From an uncultured Flavihumibacter sp. (lineage in GTDB: Bacteria > Bacteroidota > Bacteroidia > Chitinophagales > Chitinophagaceae): DNA of 64,000 nt. Positions 44,901-54,300 of this stretch are shown one piece after another. The translations under genes and the position numbers were made by a program. The notes under the pieces were generated by a model, which did no database searches, was not told the origin of the DNA, and saw nothing but the letters and a program-made list of their open reading frames with translations. Where the stretch lies: the NCBI GenBank assembly GCA_902168105.1, contig CABHOY010000041.1, positions 1-64,000 of the forward strand, in the 5' to 3' direction. Position 1 is the first letter of the stretch, and each line of letters starts with the position of its first letter.

Positions 44901-47900
44901 TGATCTGTATTTTTATAGTGAGTAATTTGCTCATATTCATCTTTATTTCTTCCTTTTTGCTTTCCGTTAACAACTTTATTATTTGGAACTTTCCCGTCAA
45001 AATCTACATAAACTCTCTTGCCTTTCAATTTCGTATTCTGTATTCGGAAATAGTCGCCTAGATTATCATAGACAACCTGCAACCTAGTCTCTTCATTAAG
45101 ATAAATGGTCTTTTCGCCGTTTTCGCCTAAAAACCCCTTCGCTCCCGGCGCAAATTGATCTATAGCACCTTGAAGACTCGCTTTGGGCCATTCACCCCCG
45201 TATTCTGCTGCACGTCCCGCGCCATCTAGCTTTCCCGCCATCTTGGCCGTAACCTCCACCCCTTCAACTGCACTTGCTCCTGCTCCTGCCCCTTTTCCAC
45301 CTAATGCAAGTTCCTGTGCTGCAACCGTCGTAAACTTTATTTCCATCCCACCGAGGCTGGTCACAGCAGCGAGTGGATTTTTACGGATTTCTTCGAACAA
45401 TTGTTGAGGGGTCGTAGTTCCTGTTGCGATACGGTTCTTCAAATTTTCGATTCCCTGCGCGGCTTTTTCACGAACGAATTCCTTTTGGCGGTTCGTGTTA
45501 TTTCTGAAGTTGCTTTTGGCATTTGAGGCGAAGTTGAGGAGCCTGGCCCAAAAACCATCCCCCAGGCCGGGCCAGTCGCCAAGCAGGTCGCTGTATCTGA
45601 CAGGGTTGTCAAAGTTGGACGTGTAGGGTGACCACTCCTCCATATTGTCGATCTTCGGGTCTATCTGCTTCCACCTTCCCGTCTGAGGGTCCAGCGTGCG
45701 ATAAAAGGCGTCATATTGCTGAAGGTCCAGCTCCTCACTAAAGTCGATCCCGTTATACCTTTTGCTGTTTTCAGGATACAAAGCTCCTTTTAAGGCGCTC
45801 CTGCTGATCCCCGCCATTGTCAGACCAAATGGATAGTAATGTGTTTCCTCCAGTAATGGGCCTCCGCTATGCGTCACCACAAGGTTGTCAAAGAATACAT
45901 CCTGACCACTTTCGTTGCTGGTGTAAATGTAAAGAAAGCCGCTTTTCTTAATCCACATCTTCTGCAATGCCAGCGTCTGTAAGACATCTATGCTACCTCC
46001 TACCTGGCGTATGCCCGAGTTTTCATCTACCAGGTTGAACTGATCGTCAAACATCACGTAACTGAGATATGCTTTCGGTTTGTCAGGTTGATTCTGAGAA
46101 GCGTCCTTTGTTTTTAACTGGTTATAACTGCTGCTGCTTAGCGTATATACGGGCGATGCACTTCCCGTAGACTGATGTATACCGTCCGTTGCTCCGGAGC
46201 CGCTGAAGGCCTGTAAAATGGCGGTTACCATGGCTGCCGCAGTAGTGCTGGAGGTAGCAGCGCCTGCATTTTTGTAAAAGGCCCTTACTGCTATTTGTAT
46301 ACTGTCGCCAGCTACAAGTCGTAATACGATGGACGGACCTACCTTTTGCCCGTTTATGGCATTGAGCCTCGACACATAGGTGTTGGGGGTAGTGGTATTG
46401 TCCTGCGGATAGTTCACCGGTCTCGATGCACGGGTATTATCTATATTGCTGAATAAAGCATTTTCAATTCCAGTAGCAGTCGCCTCCATAGTTGCTGCAT
46501 AAATGGCTGTGTCTTTCCGGCTACTCAATACCATCCGTACATTGCCCAATTGATCTTTTATGAAGTAGTCAAAGGCATATGTTACCGGCTGTCCGCTCCT
46601 ATATACCGGACGGATCCTGCCTTCTTCATGAGAGATAAATTGTAAAGTATCCTGCTCATACTGGAAGCCATTTATATAATGCGTTACATTCAGCTGCTGT
46701 GGTTGAGTTGAACCGTCTGAGACCATTTTGGCCAGCCGCTCTCCCGTACCTCCTGCGTACAGGTAATAAATAGAAGCTTGCCTGTTCTTTGCATAAAGGA
46801 TAGCCGGTAATTGCTGGTGGTTGTAATAGATAGTGTCGATGGCTTTGTTCTTATCCTTCGCTATGTTGCCATTAGGATCATACCAGTAATCCTGTACTTC
46901 CCTGTTATCTGTTTCTTTAAAGTCGCCCAATATGGTGGAGGGATTGTTCTTCTTATCGGTCACATAACTAAGTCTGTGGCTGTTTGGGAAATACCCGTAT
47001 TTTAAACTGTCGATCGTCTGGATAGCCAGGCCGTTCAACCCCATTTGTTTCATCGATAAAAGATTGCCACCGCCGTCATAGGTTAGTCCGCTTACTGAAA
47101 AATCAGCCTTTGTATTTGTCCAGGTGTTACCTCCACTTACTTGTTCAGTGAAATCAGCGCGCATCAGCCTGTCCGCCCTATCATAGTCATATCCGTAAGC
47201 ACGCGGAATACCGTCAGATAAGCTCTTCCATCTGATCCCGGCAATGTTTCCATTATAGGCGATACTATCGAATCCATAGTCGTAACTGTAGTCCTGGCCA
47301 AACCAGTTGGAAGTCGCATTGGGCGTATTGACAAACTGCCTGTTAAGCGACTTTAACCAGCCGCGAATGTTGTATTCGTATTGCAGCTGTTCCAACTGAG
47401 CTGCGGCGCCTGTAACGTCCAGCCGTTTTGTCTTCATGCGTCCCAGTTCGTCATAACTATTTACCACTATTGTGCGTTGAAGGGCCGGATTATCATTGAT
47501 CCGTTTTTTGATGGAGTCGATCCTGCCTGCGGCGTCATAATCGAACATCGTAAGCACCGTTGTCTGTGGCGTCAATGTACTACGTGGGTTCGTATGTCTC
47601 AGGTAAGTGCTTAAAACCTTACCATTGAAGTCATATAATGTGTTGGTGACGTCCTTCCCTCCCGGCATATTATCTGCGATGGTCTGAATGACCCTGCCCT
47701 TGTTGTTGTAGTAGATGGTCGTGGTATTGAACTGCTCCATGGCCTCAATACGGCAACGCCTACCTGTTACCAGTCCTTTTGTTTTTGTGCCTGGTGCTGC
47801 TGGCAGGACTTCTGCATAAGGGTTCGCACCTGCCTGCAATTTGCTGATGTCGGCTACGATATAAGGCTGCCTTCCCGGGAAATTATAATTGTCATAGTAG

Positions 47901-49132
47901 GTGTTCGTCAATACCCGTAAGACCGTAGAATCGACGAAAGGAAATGCATTAAGCGGATCAAAAGTTGCCTGGTTGATGGCGGTCTGCATGGCCTCCCGGC
48001 TTCTTGCATCATAAAATAAGGCGGTCTTCTGTTCCCGGTTCAACTGATCGTAATAAGTGCCATGCCACATTCCCAGGGATTTCAGTATGCTGTCCCTCCT
48101 GCCTGCCAGCCTGTCCCGCACATCGTACACCATCTCAGTACTATCTGCACCCGGCACTTTCTGTACAATGAGCCGTCGCCGGTTGTCGTACCGGTATATA
48201 AAGCACAATTCCCTTGCAACGTCGGCAGGTATGACCCAGTTATTGCCGATTGCGTGTATTGCTTTGGGCGGGATGATGAACCGCAGATCTCCCCTGGCGT
48301 CATACACATAGTACGTACAAAGCCATCCGGTATGTGCTGTGCCAGGCAATGCCGCCAGCTGGGTTTTCCTCAACACTACACGTCCCTCCTTATCCCTGTA
48401 TGTGATTGCCTGTGTACCCTCTTCATTGATAGTCACGTCTTTTAGTAACTCTCCTTTCCCATATATCCGGCTGGTGACAGGTATTAGGCTTGTCGCCGGT
48501 AAATCCCAAAGCCTTACAGAATCAGTAGTGCTGTTGACCAGGTACTGTTGGTTTACGGGATGATCTCCCCCTTCTTTTGCCCAGCTATTGCCGGGAGACC
48601 ATAATTGCAACACCCTGTTTAGCGGAGTAGCCTCATACGCTGTTTGCGCGTAATAAATACTATCAGCACCTGTTCCAGGATGCATGACACTGTCCCTGTA
48701 AAAAACCCGCTGGTCTGTGAAAGGAGATTTCTTGAAAAGCCCGTCATTCACATTTCCTGTTTTCGGTACATAAGGCAGGTACTTATATTGCTCCCGTCCA
48801 AATGCATCATAAACAACCGGGAAGACCAGGTCCCGCCCTCCGGGGCTCACGCCTTTTTCTACCGTCTGCAATAGCCGCCCCAGGCCATCAAAATACCGGG
48901 TTTCCTGCGCCACTTGGGCCACTGTTCTGGTGACAGCTGTCACCGTTGCACTTTCAGATGCCGGCATTGCCGGTGTCCAGACACGTATAAAATTGGCAGC
49001 AGCCGTAGCATAAGCTGCCGGAGGCGCCACCGGGATCGCTATAGGCCTGGCCGTATTTGCAGGCCTGTTCTGTGCAGATAAAATACCGGCACTACATGAC
49101 AAAATGAATAAAAGTAAACTGGTCAGTTTCAT
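44897..49132 (-). CDS. Rhs/YD-repeat polymorphic toxin with DUF6443 domain
   Basis: 1411 residues. A signal peptide (1-20, ending ILSAQ) is followed by the DUF6443 region (about 70-200; RYFDGLGRLLQTVEKG). Many YD-repeat strands make the cage (about 220-1000; e.g. YDFNGKVLSTYLRH, YDYDRADRLMRADF). The Rhs core (about 1090-1175; ETHYYPFGLTMAGIS, YDAFYRTLDPQTGRWKQIDP, NPVRYSDLLGD) marks the cleavage site. After a linker with GGKGAGAGAS, the last ~90 residues (QFAPGAKGFLGENGEK onward, ending DEYEQITHYKNTDQ) are a variable basic tip, probably a nuclease. I could not name its toxin class. It lies upstream of a coupled immunity gene. Confidence 0.9.
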   Translation of the reverse strand: MKLTSLLLFILSCSAGILSAQNRPANTARPIAIPVAPPAAYATAAANFIRVWTPAMPASESATVTAVTRTVAQVAQETRYFDGLGRLLQTVEKGVSPGGRDLVFPVVYDAFGREQYKYLPYVPKTGNVNDGLFKKSPFTDQRVFYRDSVMHPGTGADSIYYAQTAYEATPLNRVLQLWSPGNSWAKEGGDHPVNQQYLVNSTTDSVRLWDLPATSLIPVTSRIYGKGELLKDVTINEEGTQAITYRDKEGRVVLRKTQLAALPGTAHTGWLCTYYVYDARGDLRFIIPPKAIHAIGNNWVIPADVARELCFIYRYDNRRRLIVQKVPGADSTEMVYDVRDRLAGRRDSILKSLGMWHGTYYDQLNREQKTALFYDARSREAMQTAINQATFDPLNAFPFVDSTVLRVLTNTYYDNYNFPGRQPYIVADISKLQAGANPYAEVLPAAPGTKTKGLVTGRRCRIEAMEQFNTTTIYYNNKGRVIQTIADNMPGGKDVTNTLYDFNGKVLSTYLRHTNPRSTLTPQTTVLTMFDYDAAGRIDSIKKRINDNPALQRTIVVNSYDELGRMKTKRLDVTGAAAQLEQLQYEYNIRGWLKSLNRQFVNTPNATSNWFGQDYSYDYGFDSIAYNGNIAGIRWKSLSDGIPRAYGYDYDRADRLMRADFTEQVSGGNTWTNTKADFSVSGLTYDGGGNLLSMKQMGLNGLAIQTIDSLKYGYFPNSHRLSYVTDKKNNPSTILGDFKETDNREVQDYWYDPNGNIAKDKNKAIDTIYYNHQQLPAILYAKNRQASIYYLYAGGTGERLAKMVSDGSTQPQQLNVTHYINGFQYEQDTLQFISHEEGRIRPVYRSGQPVTYAFDYFIKDQLGNVRMVLSSRKDTAIYAATMEATATGIENALFSNIDNTRASRPVNYPQDNTTTPNTYVSRLNAINGQKVGPSIVLRLVAGDSIQIAVRAFYKNAGAATSSTTAAAMVTAILQAFSGSGATDGIHQSTGSASPVYTLSSSSYNQLKTKDASQNQPDKPKAYLSYVMFDDQFNLVDENSGIRQVGGSIDVLQTLALQKMWIKKSGFLYIYTSNESGQDVFFDNLVVTHSGGPLLEETHYYPFGLTMAGISRSALKGALYPENSKRYNGIDFSEELDLQQYDAFYRTLDPQTGRWKQIDPKIDNMEEWSPYTSNFDNPVRYSDLLGDWPGLGDGFWARLLNFASNAKSNFRNNTNRQKEFVREKAAQGIENLKNRIATGTTTPQQLFEEIRKNPLAAVTSLGGMEIKFTTVAAQELALGGKGAGAGASAVEGVEVTAKMAGKLDGAGRAAEYGGEWPKASLQGAIDQFAPGAKGFLGENGEKTIYLNEETRLQVVYDNLGDYFRIQNTKLKGKRVYVDFDGKVPNNKVVNGKQKGRNKDEYEQITHYKNTDQ

Positions 49133-49563
49133 AGTAGGAAATAAATGATGATTAACGCCACACGAGCCGTGACGCGAGCCAATAATGATCGGAATGGCAG
49201 CTGGAATAAAGGAACAATTACGGCGTCGAAAACATTCGCTGATAGCTCAAATCCAATGCCGCACAGCATCCGGGACTAACAATGATTGATGTAGATCGGA
49301 AATAAACGATTATAGTGGTAGGTATTGTAGGAACAAGTTTTTCATAATAAAAACAATGAATGGTTATGGTAAATCAATGGTTACAGGGCACGAAATAAAG
49401 CTATCTTTTTGAATAATTAGTTAATGAGAAGTTAACAAAACAAAAAAGATAGAAATACCCGGCTTTACTCGTGTTGACGCCTTTCCTGCCTTCGATACGT
49501 GTTCAATAGGCTCAATAATAGTGAGCTGTCGTTAACATAATTCATACAAAAAACATAATCTAC
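49133..49563. other. Leader region of the Rhs gene, no other gene seen
   Basis: No supported ORF. An imperfect inverted repeat CTATCTTTTTG (49401-49411) / CAAAAAAGATAG (49441-49452) surrounds about 29 nt and could form a hairpin. Because the flanking genes diverge, this lies upstream of both rather than at a terminator position. Confidence 0.4.
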
Positions 49564-49653
49564 CCGTATATAACCCATATATAACCCATATCTCTTAAAT
49601 ATGGGTTATATATGGGTTATATACGGCTTATATATGGGTTATATATGGGTTAT
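49564..49653. repeat. 28-bp-arm palindrome made of 11-bp ATATATGGGTT units
   Basis: Arms 49564-49591 and 49599-49626 are perfect inverse complements with a 7-nt loop (CTCTTAA). Each arm holds two copies of the unit ATATATGGGTT in opposite orientation. Two further direct copies follow at about 49628-49653, able to pair with the left arm instead. It lies 430 bp upstream of the Rhs gene and 200 bp upstream of the DUF2809 gene. It is not between convergent genes. Confidence 0.75.
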
Positions 49654-49841
49654 CTCAGCTAATGCACTACTACAGCGAGTTTGCTGGTACAGTATAAATA
49701 CATTGTTTTGTTTTGCGTTGATAAGTATTATAATAAAAATAACGACAAATCCATATACGATATTTAATCCACGTCTTTTTTTCTTAAAATGACGATTTCC
49801 TGAGATCGCTATAGTTCTGCCGGAAACACTATAATGTTTCC

Positions 49842-49849
49842 TATATTTG
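49842..49849 (+). promoter_or_regulatory. -7 box just before the DUF2809 gene
   Basis: TATATTTG matches TAnnTTTG and ends 6 nt before the ATG at 49856. As at 28101-28108 this implies a very short or absent leader. Confidence 0.5.
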
Positions 49850-49855
49850 AGGCGT

Positions 49856-50260
49856 ATGATACCTATGAGAACCAAGAAGATCCTGCTGTATTTTTTACTG
49901 TTCCTGCTATCCATTCCACTCGGACTGGCTACTCGTTATTTCCCGGATTATTTTCCCGATGTAATAAGCATTTATGGGGGTGATGTGCTGTACGCCACCT
50001 GCCTGTTTTTCTTTATCAGACTTTTGTTCCCGGCTACAGAGCTGGCAAAACTGACTATCCTGAGTTTCCTGGCCTGCCTTGTCATTGAGTTGCAGCAGTT
50101 ATACAAAGCCGGCTGGATCGTGCACCTGAGACATACCTTTCCATTCGGGCTGATACTCGGCTATGATTTTGTACTTAGTGATTGCATATGTTATGCGGTA
50201 GGCTGCATCCTGGGAGTATCTATTGCATATCTCATGGAACGGTCCTGGGTTGTACGCTAG
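49856..50260 (+). CDS. DUF2809 (VanZ-like) integral membrane protein
   Basis: 134 residues from ATG 49856; ATG 49865 (MRTKKILLYF) is equally possible. It has four hydrophobic segments (about 8-24, 38-54, 60-80 and 100-126) with the family phrases LGLATRYFPDYFPD and DFVLSDCICYAVGCILG. DUF2809 proteins are small inner-membrane proteins of unknown function. Its box at 49842-49849 suggests it is transcribed alone, or with the GH5 gene that starts 62 nt downstream. Confidence 0.8.
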   Translation: MIPMRTKKILLYFLLFLLSIPLGLATRYFPDYFPDVISIYGGDVLYATCLFFFIRLLFPATELAKLTILSFLACLVIELQQLYKAGWIVHLRHTFPFGLILGYDFVLSDCICYAVGCILGVSIAYLMERSWVVR

Positions 50261-50321
50261 TTCTTCCTATAAATTTCTATTTTACCTCCTCGTTAATTTT
50301 ACCCGTCTATAATTCATTGTT

Positions 50322-52094
50322 ATGAAACTAACTAAACACGTCACGTTATTGCTATTGATCTCCTTGTTCTTTGAACCCATGAAAGTCTTTAGCCAGGGCT
50401 TTCTCAGAGCCAAGGGCACGCAGATCGTTAACCAGAAAGGCCAAAACGTATTACTGCGCGGCATCGGGCTTGGCGGCTGGATGCTGCAGGAAGGATACAT
50501 GTTGCGCGTAAATGGCCAGGGCCAGCAACATAAGATCCGTGCAGGTATTGAGAGCCTGATAGGCCCAAAAAGAACACAGGAATTTTATGATGCCTGGCTG
50601 GACAATCATACCACCAAAGCGGATATTGACTCTATGAAAGCATGGGGCTTTAATTCCGTTCGTTTACCCATGCACTTTAACCTGTACACGTTACCGACGG
50701 ATAGAGAACCTGTAGCCGGGCAGAATACCTGGCTGGAAAAAGGATTTGCTATGACCGACAGCTTGCTGGCCTGGTGTAAGGCTAACAATATGTACCTGAT
50801 CCTGGACCTGCATGCGGCTCCCGGCGGACAAGGCAATGACCTCAACATTTCTGACCGTGACGGCTCAAAACCGTCCCTCTGGGAGAATGAAGCAGACCGT
50901 TTAAAAACAGTGGCGTTATGGAAAAAACTGGCAGAACGTTATCACGATGATCCTTACATTGGCGCTTACGATATCCTCAACGAGCCTAACTATGGATTTG
51001 AAGATCCTGAGAATGATAAAAACGGCTTAAAGGAACAGAACGACGTGCCGCTGAAACAGCTCATGCAGGATATTACAAAGGTTATCCGTGAGGTGGACGA
51101 AAATCATATCATCATCATTGAAGGTAATGGCTGGGGAAATAATTACAATGGTATCCTTCCGCCGTGGGACAAAAACATGGTGCTGAGCTTCCACAAGTAC
51201 TGGAGCCTAAATGACTCCGCATCCATCGCCCATATCGTGAAGTTCCGCAAGCAATACAACGTTCCGGTATGGCTGGGCGAAACAGGTGAAAATTCTAATG
51301 TGTGGTTTACTGAAGCTATCCGCTTGTTTGAGAAAAATAACATTGGCTGGTCATGGTGGCCACTGAAGAAAATAGGCGCTAATAACCCACTGGAAATAAA
51401 GTCCAATGAGCAATACATGCGTGTCATCAACTACATAAGCGGAAAAGGCAGTGCGCCTGCAGGAGATGTGGCATATGAAGGATTGATGGAGGTTGCGAGA
51501 GGATCGAACATCCGCAGTAATATTCTTCACCGGGATGTGATCGATGCGATGGTCCGCCAGCCGTTCTCTGACAAAACATTGCCTTTTAAAAATAATACGA
51601 TCACGAAAACGGGTACACTGGATGCAGTAGATTATGACCTGGGCGCAAACCGTGCTGCCTACTTCGATACGGATACTGCGAACTATCGCATAAACAACCC
51701 TAAATGGGTGGGTGGTAACCGTGGCAGGGTATACCGGAATGACGGTGTGGATATAGTGGGCGACTCCGCTAACGCTGGCAGTTATTATGTAACTGATCTT
51801 GCTACTGGTGAATGGCTGAAGTATACGGTGGACATCACCCTGAAAGGGAAATACAATATCTCTTTCATTGCCGCACCTGGTAAAGCGCCCGGTAAGCTGG
51901 CGCTGGCAATTGGTGGGAAACCAATAGGTAAAGTAACGGTGATCCCTGCAAAGGAAAACAGGAATAATGACTGGCAAACGTATACACTGCGTAATGTAGC
52001 ATTGAAGAACGGCCGCCAAACCCTCCGGTTGTCCGCCGAAACGGGAGGATTTGACTTAAAGGCCATCCGTTTTGAAAAGTCCCCTGTCCCATAA
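50322..52094 (+). CDS. GH5-family glycoside hydrolase with CBM6-like module
   Basis: 590 residues, with signal peptide (about 1-24, ending KVFSQG). The catalytic (beta/alpha)8 domain spans about 25-365. LGGWMLQEGY marks the first strand, ILDLHAAPGGQ the fourth, YDILNEP has the acid/base glutamate (about 222), and VWLGETGEN holds the nucleophile (about 319), all GH5 signatures. The region about 435-588 (EWLKYTVDITLKGKYNISF, FDLKAIRFEK) is a CBM6-like carbohydrate-binding module. It acts outside the cytoplasm on beta-linked glycan (cellulase, mannanase or exo-glucanase cannot be told apart here). There is no sorting domain and no SusC/D gene beside it. Confidence 0.9.
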   Translation: MKLTKHVTLLLLISLFFEPMKVFSQGFLRAKGTQIVNQKGQNVLLRGIGLGGWMLQEGYMLRVNGQGQQHKIRAGIESLIGPKRTQEFYDAWLDNHTTKADIDSMKAWGFNSVRLPMHFNLYTLPTDREPVAGQNTWLEKGFAMTDSLLAWCKANNMYLILDLHAAPGGQGNDLNISDRDGSKPSLWENEADRLKTVALWKKLAERYHDDPYIGAYDILNEPNYGFEDPENDKNGLKEQNDVPLKQLMQDITKVIREVDENHIIIIEGNGWGNNYNGILPPWDKNMVLSFHKYWSLNDSASIAHIVKFRKQYNVPVWLGETGENSNVWFTEAIRLFEKNNIGWSWWPLKKIGANNPLEIKSNEQYMRVINYISGKGSAPAGDVAYEGLMEVARGSNIRSNILHRDVIDAMVRQPFSDKTLPFKNNTITKTGTLDAVDYDLGANRAAYFDTDTANYRINNPKWVGGNRGRVYRNDGVDIVGDSANAGSYYVTDLATGEWLKYTVDITLKGKYNISFIAAPGKAPGKLALAIGGKPIGKVTVIPAKENRNNDWQTYTLRNVALKNGRQTLRLSAETGGFDLKAIRFEKSPVP

Positions 52095-52166
52095 AAACTT
52101 GTTGCGGCTGTACAGCAGACGCAGGGTATCGAATACTGATCATCATAAGCTGGTGTACGGATATGA

Positions 52167-52196
52167 AAAGTCCTGTAGTTGAAACTGCAGGACTTT
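52167..52196. terminator. Bidirectional hairpin after GH5 and DUF779 genes
   Basis: AAAGTCCTG / CAGGACTTT with inner AGT/ACT pairs around TGAA, 9 plus 3 bp. It lies between the convergent stops at 52094 and 52212. The plus-strand side ends in CTTTCCATTT; the minus-strand side has CTTTTCATAT. Confidence 0.65.
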
Positions 52197-52211
52197 CCAT
52201 TTCAGGATAGT

Positions 52212-52583
52212 TTAAGTCAGCGGTTGTGTCGCTTCCAGCTCTGCTAGCTCCTCATCGGAGAATATGCGCGAGCGGATATGAAATCTGACTCCCAGGGGGA
52301 TTTCCAGTGAAAAACTACTGCCACGCCCCTTGATGACGTCCAGAATCAGTTGCGTGTGTTTCCAGTAGCTAAACTGGTCCCCGCCCATATAAAATTTGCA
52401 CCCGGCTACTTCGCCCAGACATACGTCGGACCCACCGGTTTTAAATTCCCCTTCAGGAAAGCACATCGGCTGTGAGCCGTCACAACAGCCCCCACTTTGG
52501 TGAAACATGAGGGGGCCGTGTGTGTGACGGAGCTCGTTGATCAAGGATACGGCTTCCTCTGTTGCTATGATTCTCCTGGTCAT
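52212..52583 (-). CDS. DUF779 protein, aldehyde dehydrogenase companion
   Basis: 123 residues. The conserved SGGCCDGSQPMCFP (about 30-43) and GEVAGCKFYMGGDQFSYWKHT (about 57-77) are family marks. DUF779 genes are frequently linked to NAD-dependent aldehyde dehydrogenase genes and alcohol-oxidation clusters. The cysteines could bind metal, but a function is not established. It follows the dehydrogenase gene after 27 nt on the same strand. Confidence 0.85.
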   Translation of the reverse strand: MTRRIIATEEAVSLINELRHTHGPLMFHQSGGCCDGSQPMCFPEGEFKTGGSDVCLGEVAGCKFYMGGDQFSYWKHTQLILDVIKGRGSSFSLEIPLGVRFHIRSRIFSDEELAELEATQPLT

Positions 52584-52610
52584 GAAAAAAGTTAAGACAC
52601 TGTATAAAGT

Positions 52611-54143
52611 TTAAAAGAATCCCAATTTCTGTTTGCCGTAAGAGATCAGCATGTTCTTGGTTTGACGATAATGGTTCAGCATCATCTTATGCGTTTCTCT
52701 TCCGAAACCTGACTTTTTGTACCCGCCGAACGGTGCATGCGCCGGATAAGCATGGTAACAATTCACCCATACCCTGCCTGCCTGAAGGGCCCGTGGCACC
52801 TGGTACAGTTCATGCGCATCCCTCGTCCACACACCAGCGCCTAAACCATAGAGGGTATCATTGGCGATCGCGATCGCTTCTTCTGTTGTTTTAAAGGTTG
52901 TTACGCAAGCTACCGGGCCGAAGATCTCTTCCTGGAATACGCGCATTTTGTTATCGCCTTTCAGCAAGGTAGGCTGGACATAGAATCCGTGCTCGAGACC
53001 ACTGTTCTGGTGAAAGGCTTCCCCGCCGCATAAAACCTGTGCACCTTCCTGTTTACCAATGTCCAGGTAACTCAGGATCTTCTGGTACTGGTCTTCGCTT
53101 GCCTGGGCTCCCATCATCACATTAGCGTCGAGCGGATTACCCATTTGAATCGCTTTGGTGCGCTGGATGACGCGGTCCATAAAGCGGTCGTAAATGTGCT
53201 CATGTACCAGAATACGGCTTGGACAGGTACATACTTCACCCTGGTTCAGGGCGAATAATACGGCGCCTTCTACGGCCTTATCGAAGAACTCGTCATCTGC
53301 ATCAGCTACGCTTTCGAAGAAGATGTTAGGGCTTTTACCACCCAGTTCCATTGTGACCGGGATCAGGTTTTCTGAGGCGTACTGCATAATGAGCCTACCG
53401 GTTGTGGTTTCACCTGTAAACGCTACCTTCTGTACTTTTGGAGAAGAGGCGAGCGGTTTACCAGCTTCCACACCAAAGCCGGTTACAATGTTCAATACTC
53501 CTTTAGGCAGCACCTGGCCAACCAGTTCCATCAGCACCATAATGCTGGTAGGTGTCTGTTCTGCAGGTTTTACCACCACACAGCAACCTGCAGCCAGGGC
53601 AGGCGCTATCTTCCAGGTCGCCATCAGTAACGGAAAGTTCCACGGAATGATCTGTCCTACTACACCGATAGGCTCATGCAGGTTGATGCTTACCGTAGTT
53701 TCATCATGTTCACTGATCGTTCCTTCCTCACTACGGATCACTCCCGCGAAATACCGGAAATGATCGATAACCAACGGTAGGTCGGCCGCTCTCGTTTCCC
53801 GGATAGGTTTTCCATTATCTATCGTTTCAACTACTGCCAGATACTCCAGATTATCTTCCACTATCTGCGCAATTTTCAACAACAGGTTACTACGATAAGC
53901 TGCTGCTGTTTTGCCCCAGGTCTTAAATGCCTCGTGGGCTGCATCTATCGCTTTGTCAATATCCGCGGCATTACCTCTCGCAGCCTGTGTAAAAACCTTT
54001 CCATCTATGGGAGAAATATTATCGAAATATTCACCGCTGGATGGTGGCACCCATTCCCCATTAATAAAGTGATCGTACCTGGTCTTAAATTCAGGGCGTG
54101 CTGCCAGGGTAGACGTAGGGGCAGCAGATGTTGCAATGCTCAT
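52611..54143 (-). CDS. NAD(P)-dependent aldehyde dehydrogenase (acetaldehyde type)
   Basis: 510 residues, usual length. NAD-binding and catalytic motifs are present: IIPWNFPLLMATWKIAPALA (about 155-174), FTGETTTGR (Rossmann, about 240), LELGGKSPNIFF with the catalytic glutamate, and NQGEVCTCPSR, whose cysteine is the expected nucleophile (about 305). The ending HPYAPFGGYKKSG-like segment HAPFGGYKKSGFGRE is typical. The linked DUF779 gene and the divergent AraC regulator are the usual neighbours of acetaldehyde or alcohol-oxidation dehydrogenases of the ExaC/AldB group. Induction by alcohols or aldehydes is inferred. Confidence 0.92.
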   Translation of the reverse strand: MSIATSAAPTSTLAARPEFKTRYDHFINGEWVPPSSGEYFDNISPIDGKVFTQAARGNAADIDKAIDAAHEAFKTWGKTAAAYRSNLLLKIAQIVEDNLEYLAVVETIDNGKPIRETRAADLPLVIDHFRYFAGVIRSEEGTISEHDETTVSINLHEPIGVVGQIIPWNFPLLMATWKIAPALAAGCCVVVKPAEQTPTSIMVLMELVGQVLPKGVLNIVTGFGVEAGKPLASSPKVQKVAFTGETTTGRLIMQYASENLIPVTMELGGKSPNIFFESVADADDEFFDKAVEGAVLFALNQGEVCTCPSRILVHEHIYDRFMDRVIQRTKAIQMGNPLDANVMMGAQASEDQYQKILSYLDIGKQEGAQVLCGGEAFHQNSGLEHGFYVQPTLLKGDNKMRVFQEEIFGPVACVTTFKTTEEAIAIANDTLYGLGAGVWTRDAHELYQVPRALQAGRVWVNCYHAYPAHAPFGGYKKSGFGRETHKMMLNHYRQTKNMLISYGKQKLGFF

Positions 54144-54243
54144 AATTTGTGGAGTTTTTTAAACGTGAAATAATACCTGCAATATCCTTAACTGCTCATA
54201 AGACGCGGATATTATCGTACTTATTTATAGCACAATCGTACCT

Positions 54244-54251
54244 TAATTTTG
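54244..54251 (+). promoter_or_regulatory. -7 box for the AraC gene
   Basis: TAATTTTG matches TAnnTTTG, 49 nt before the ATG at 54301. No clear TTG at -33. Confidence 0.4.
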
Positions 54252-54300
54252 AGATGCCTGAAAAATTGGTTAACTTGTTAATAGTAAACAGATTACTCTT

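Noticed and set aside
49601..49792. ORF starting with repeated MGYIWVIYG
   Set aside because: It is only the translation of the ATATATGGGTT repeat units followed by non-coding sequence.
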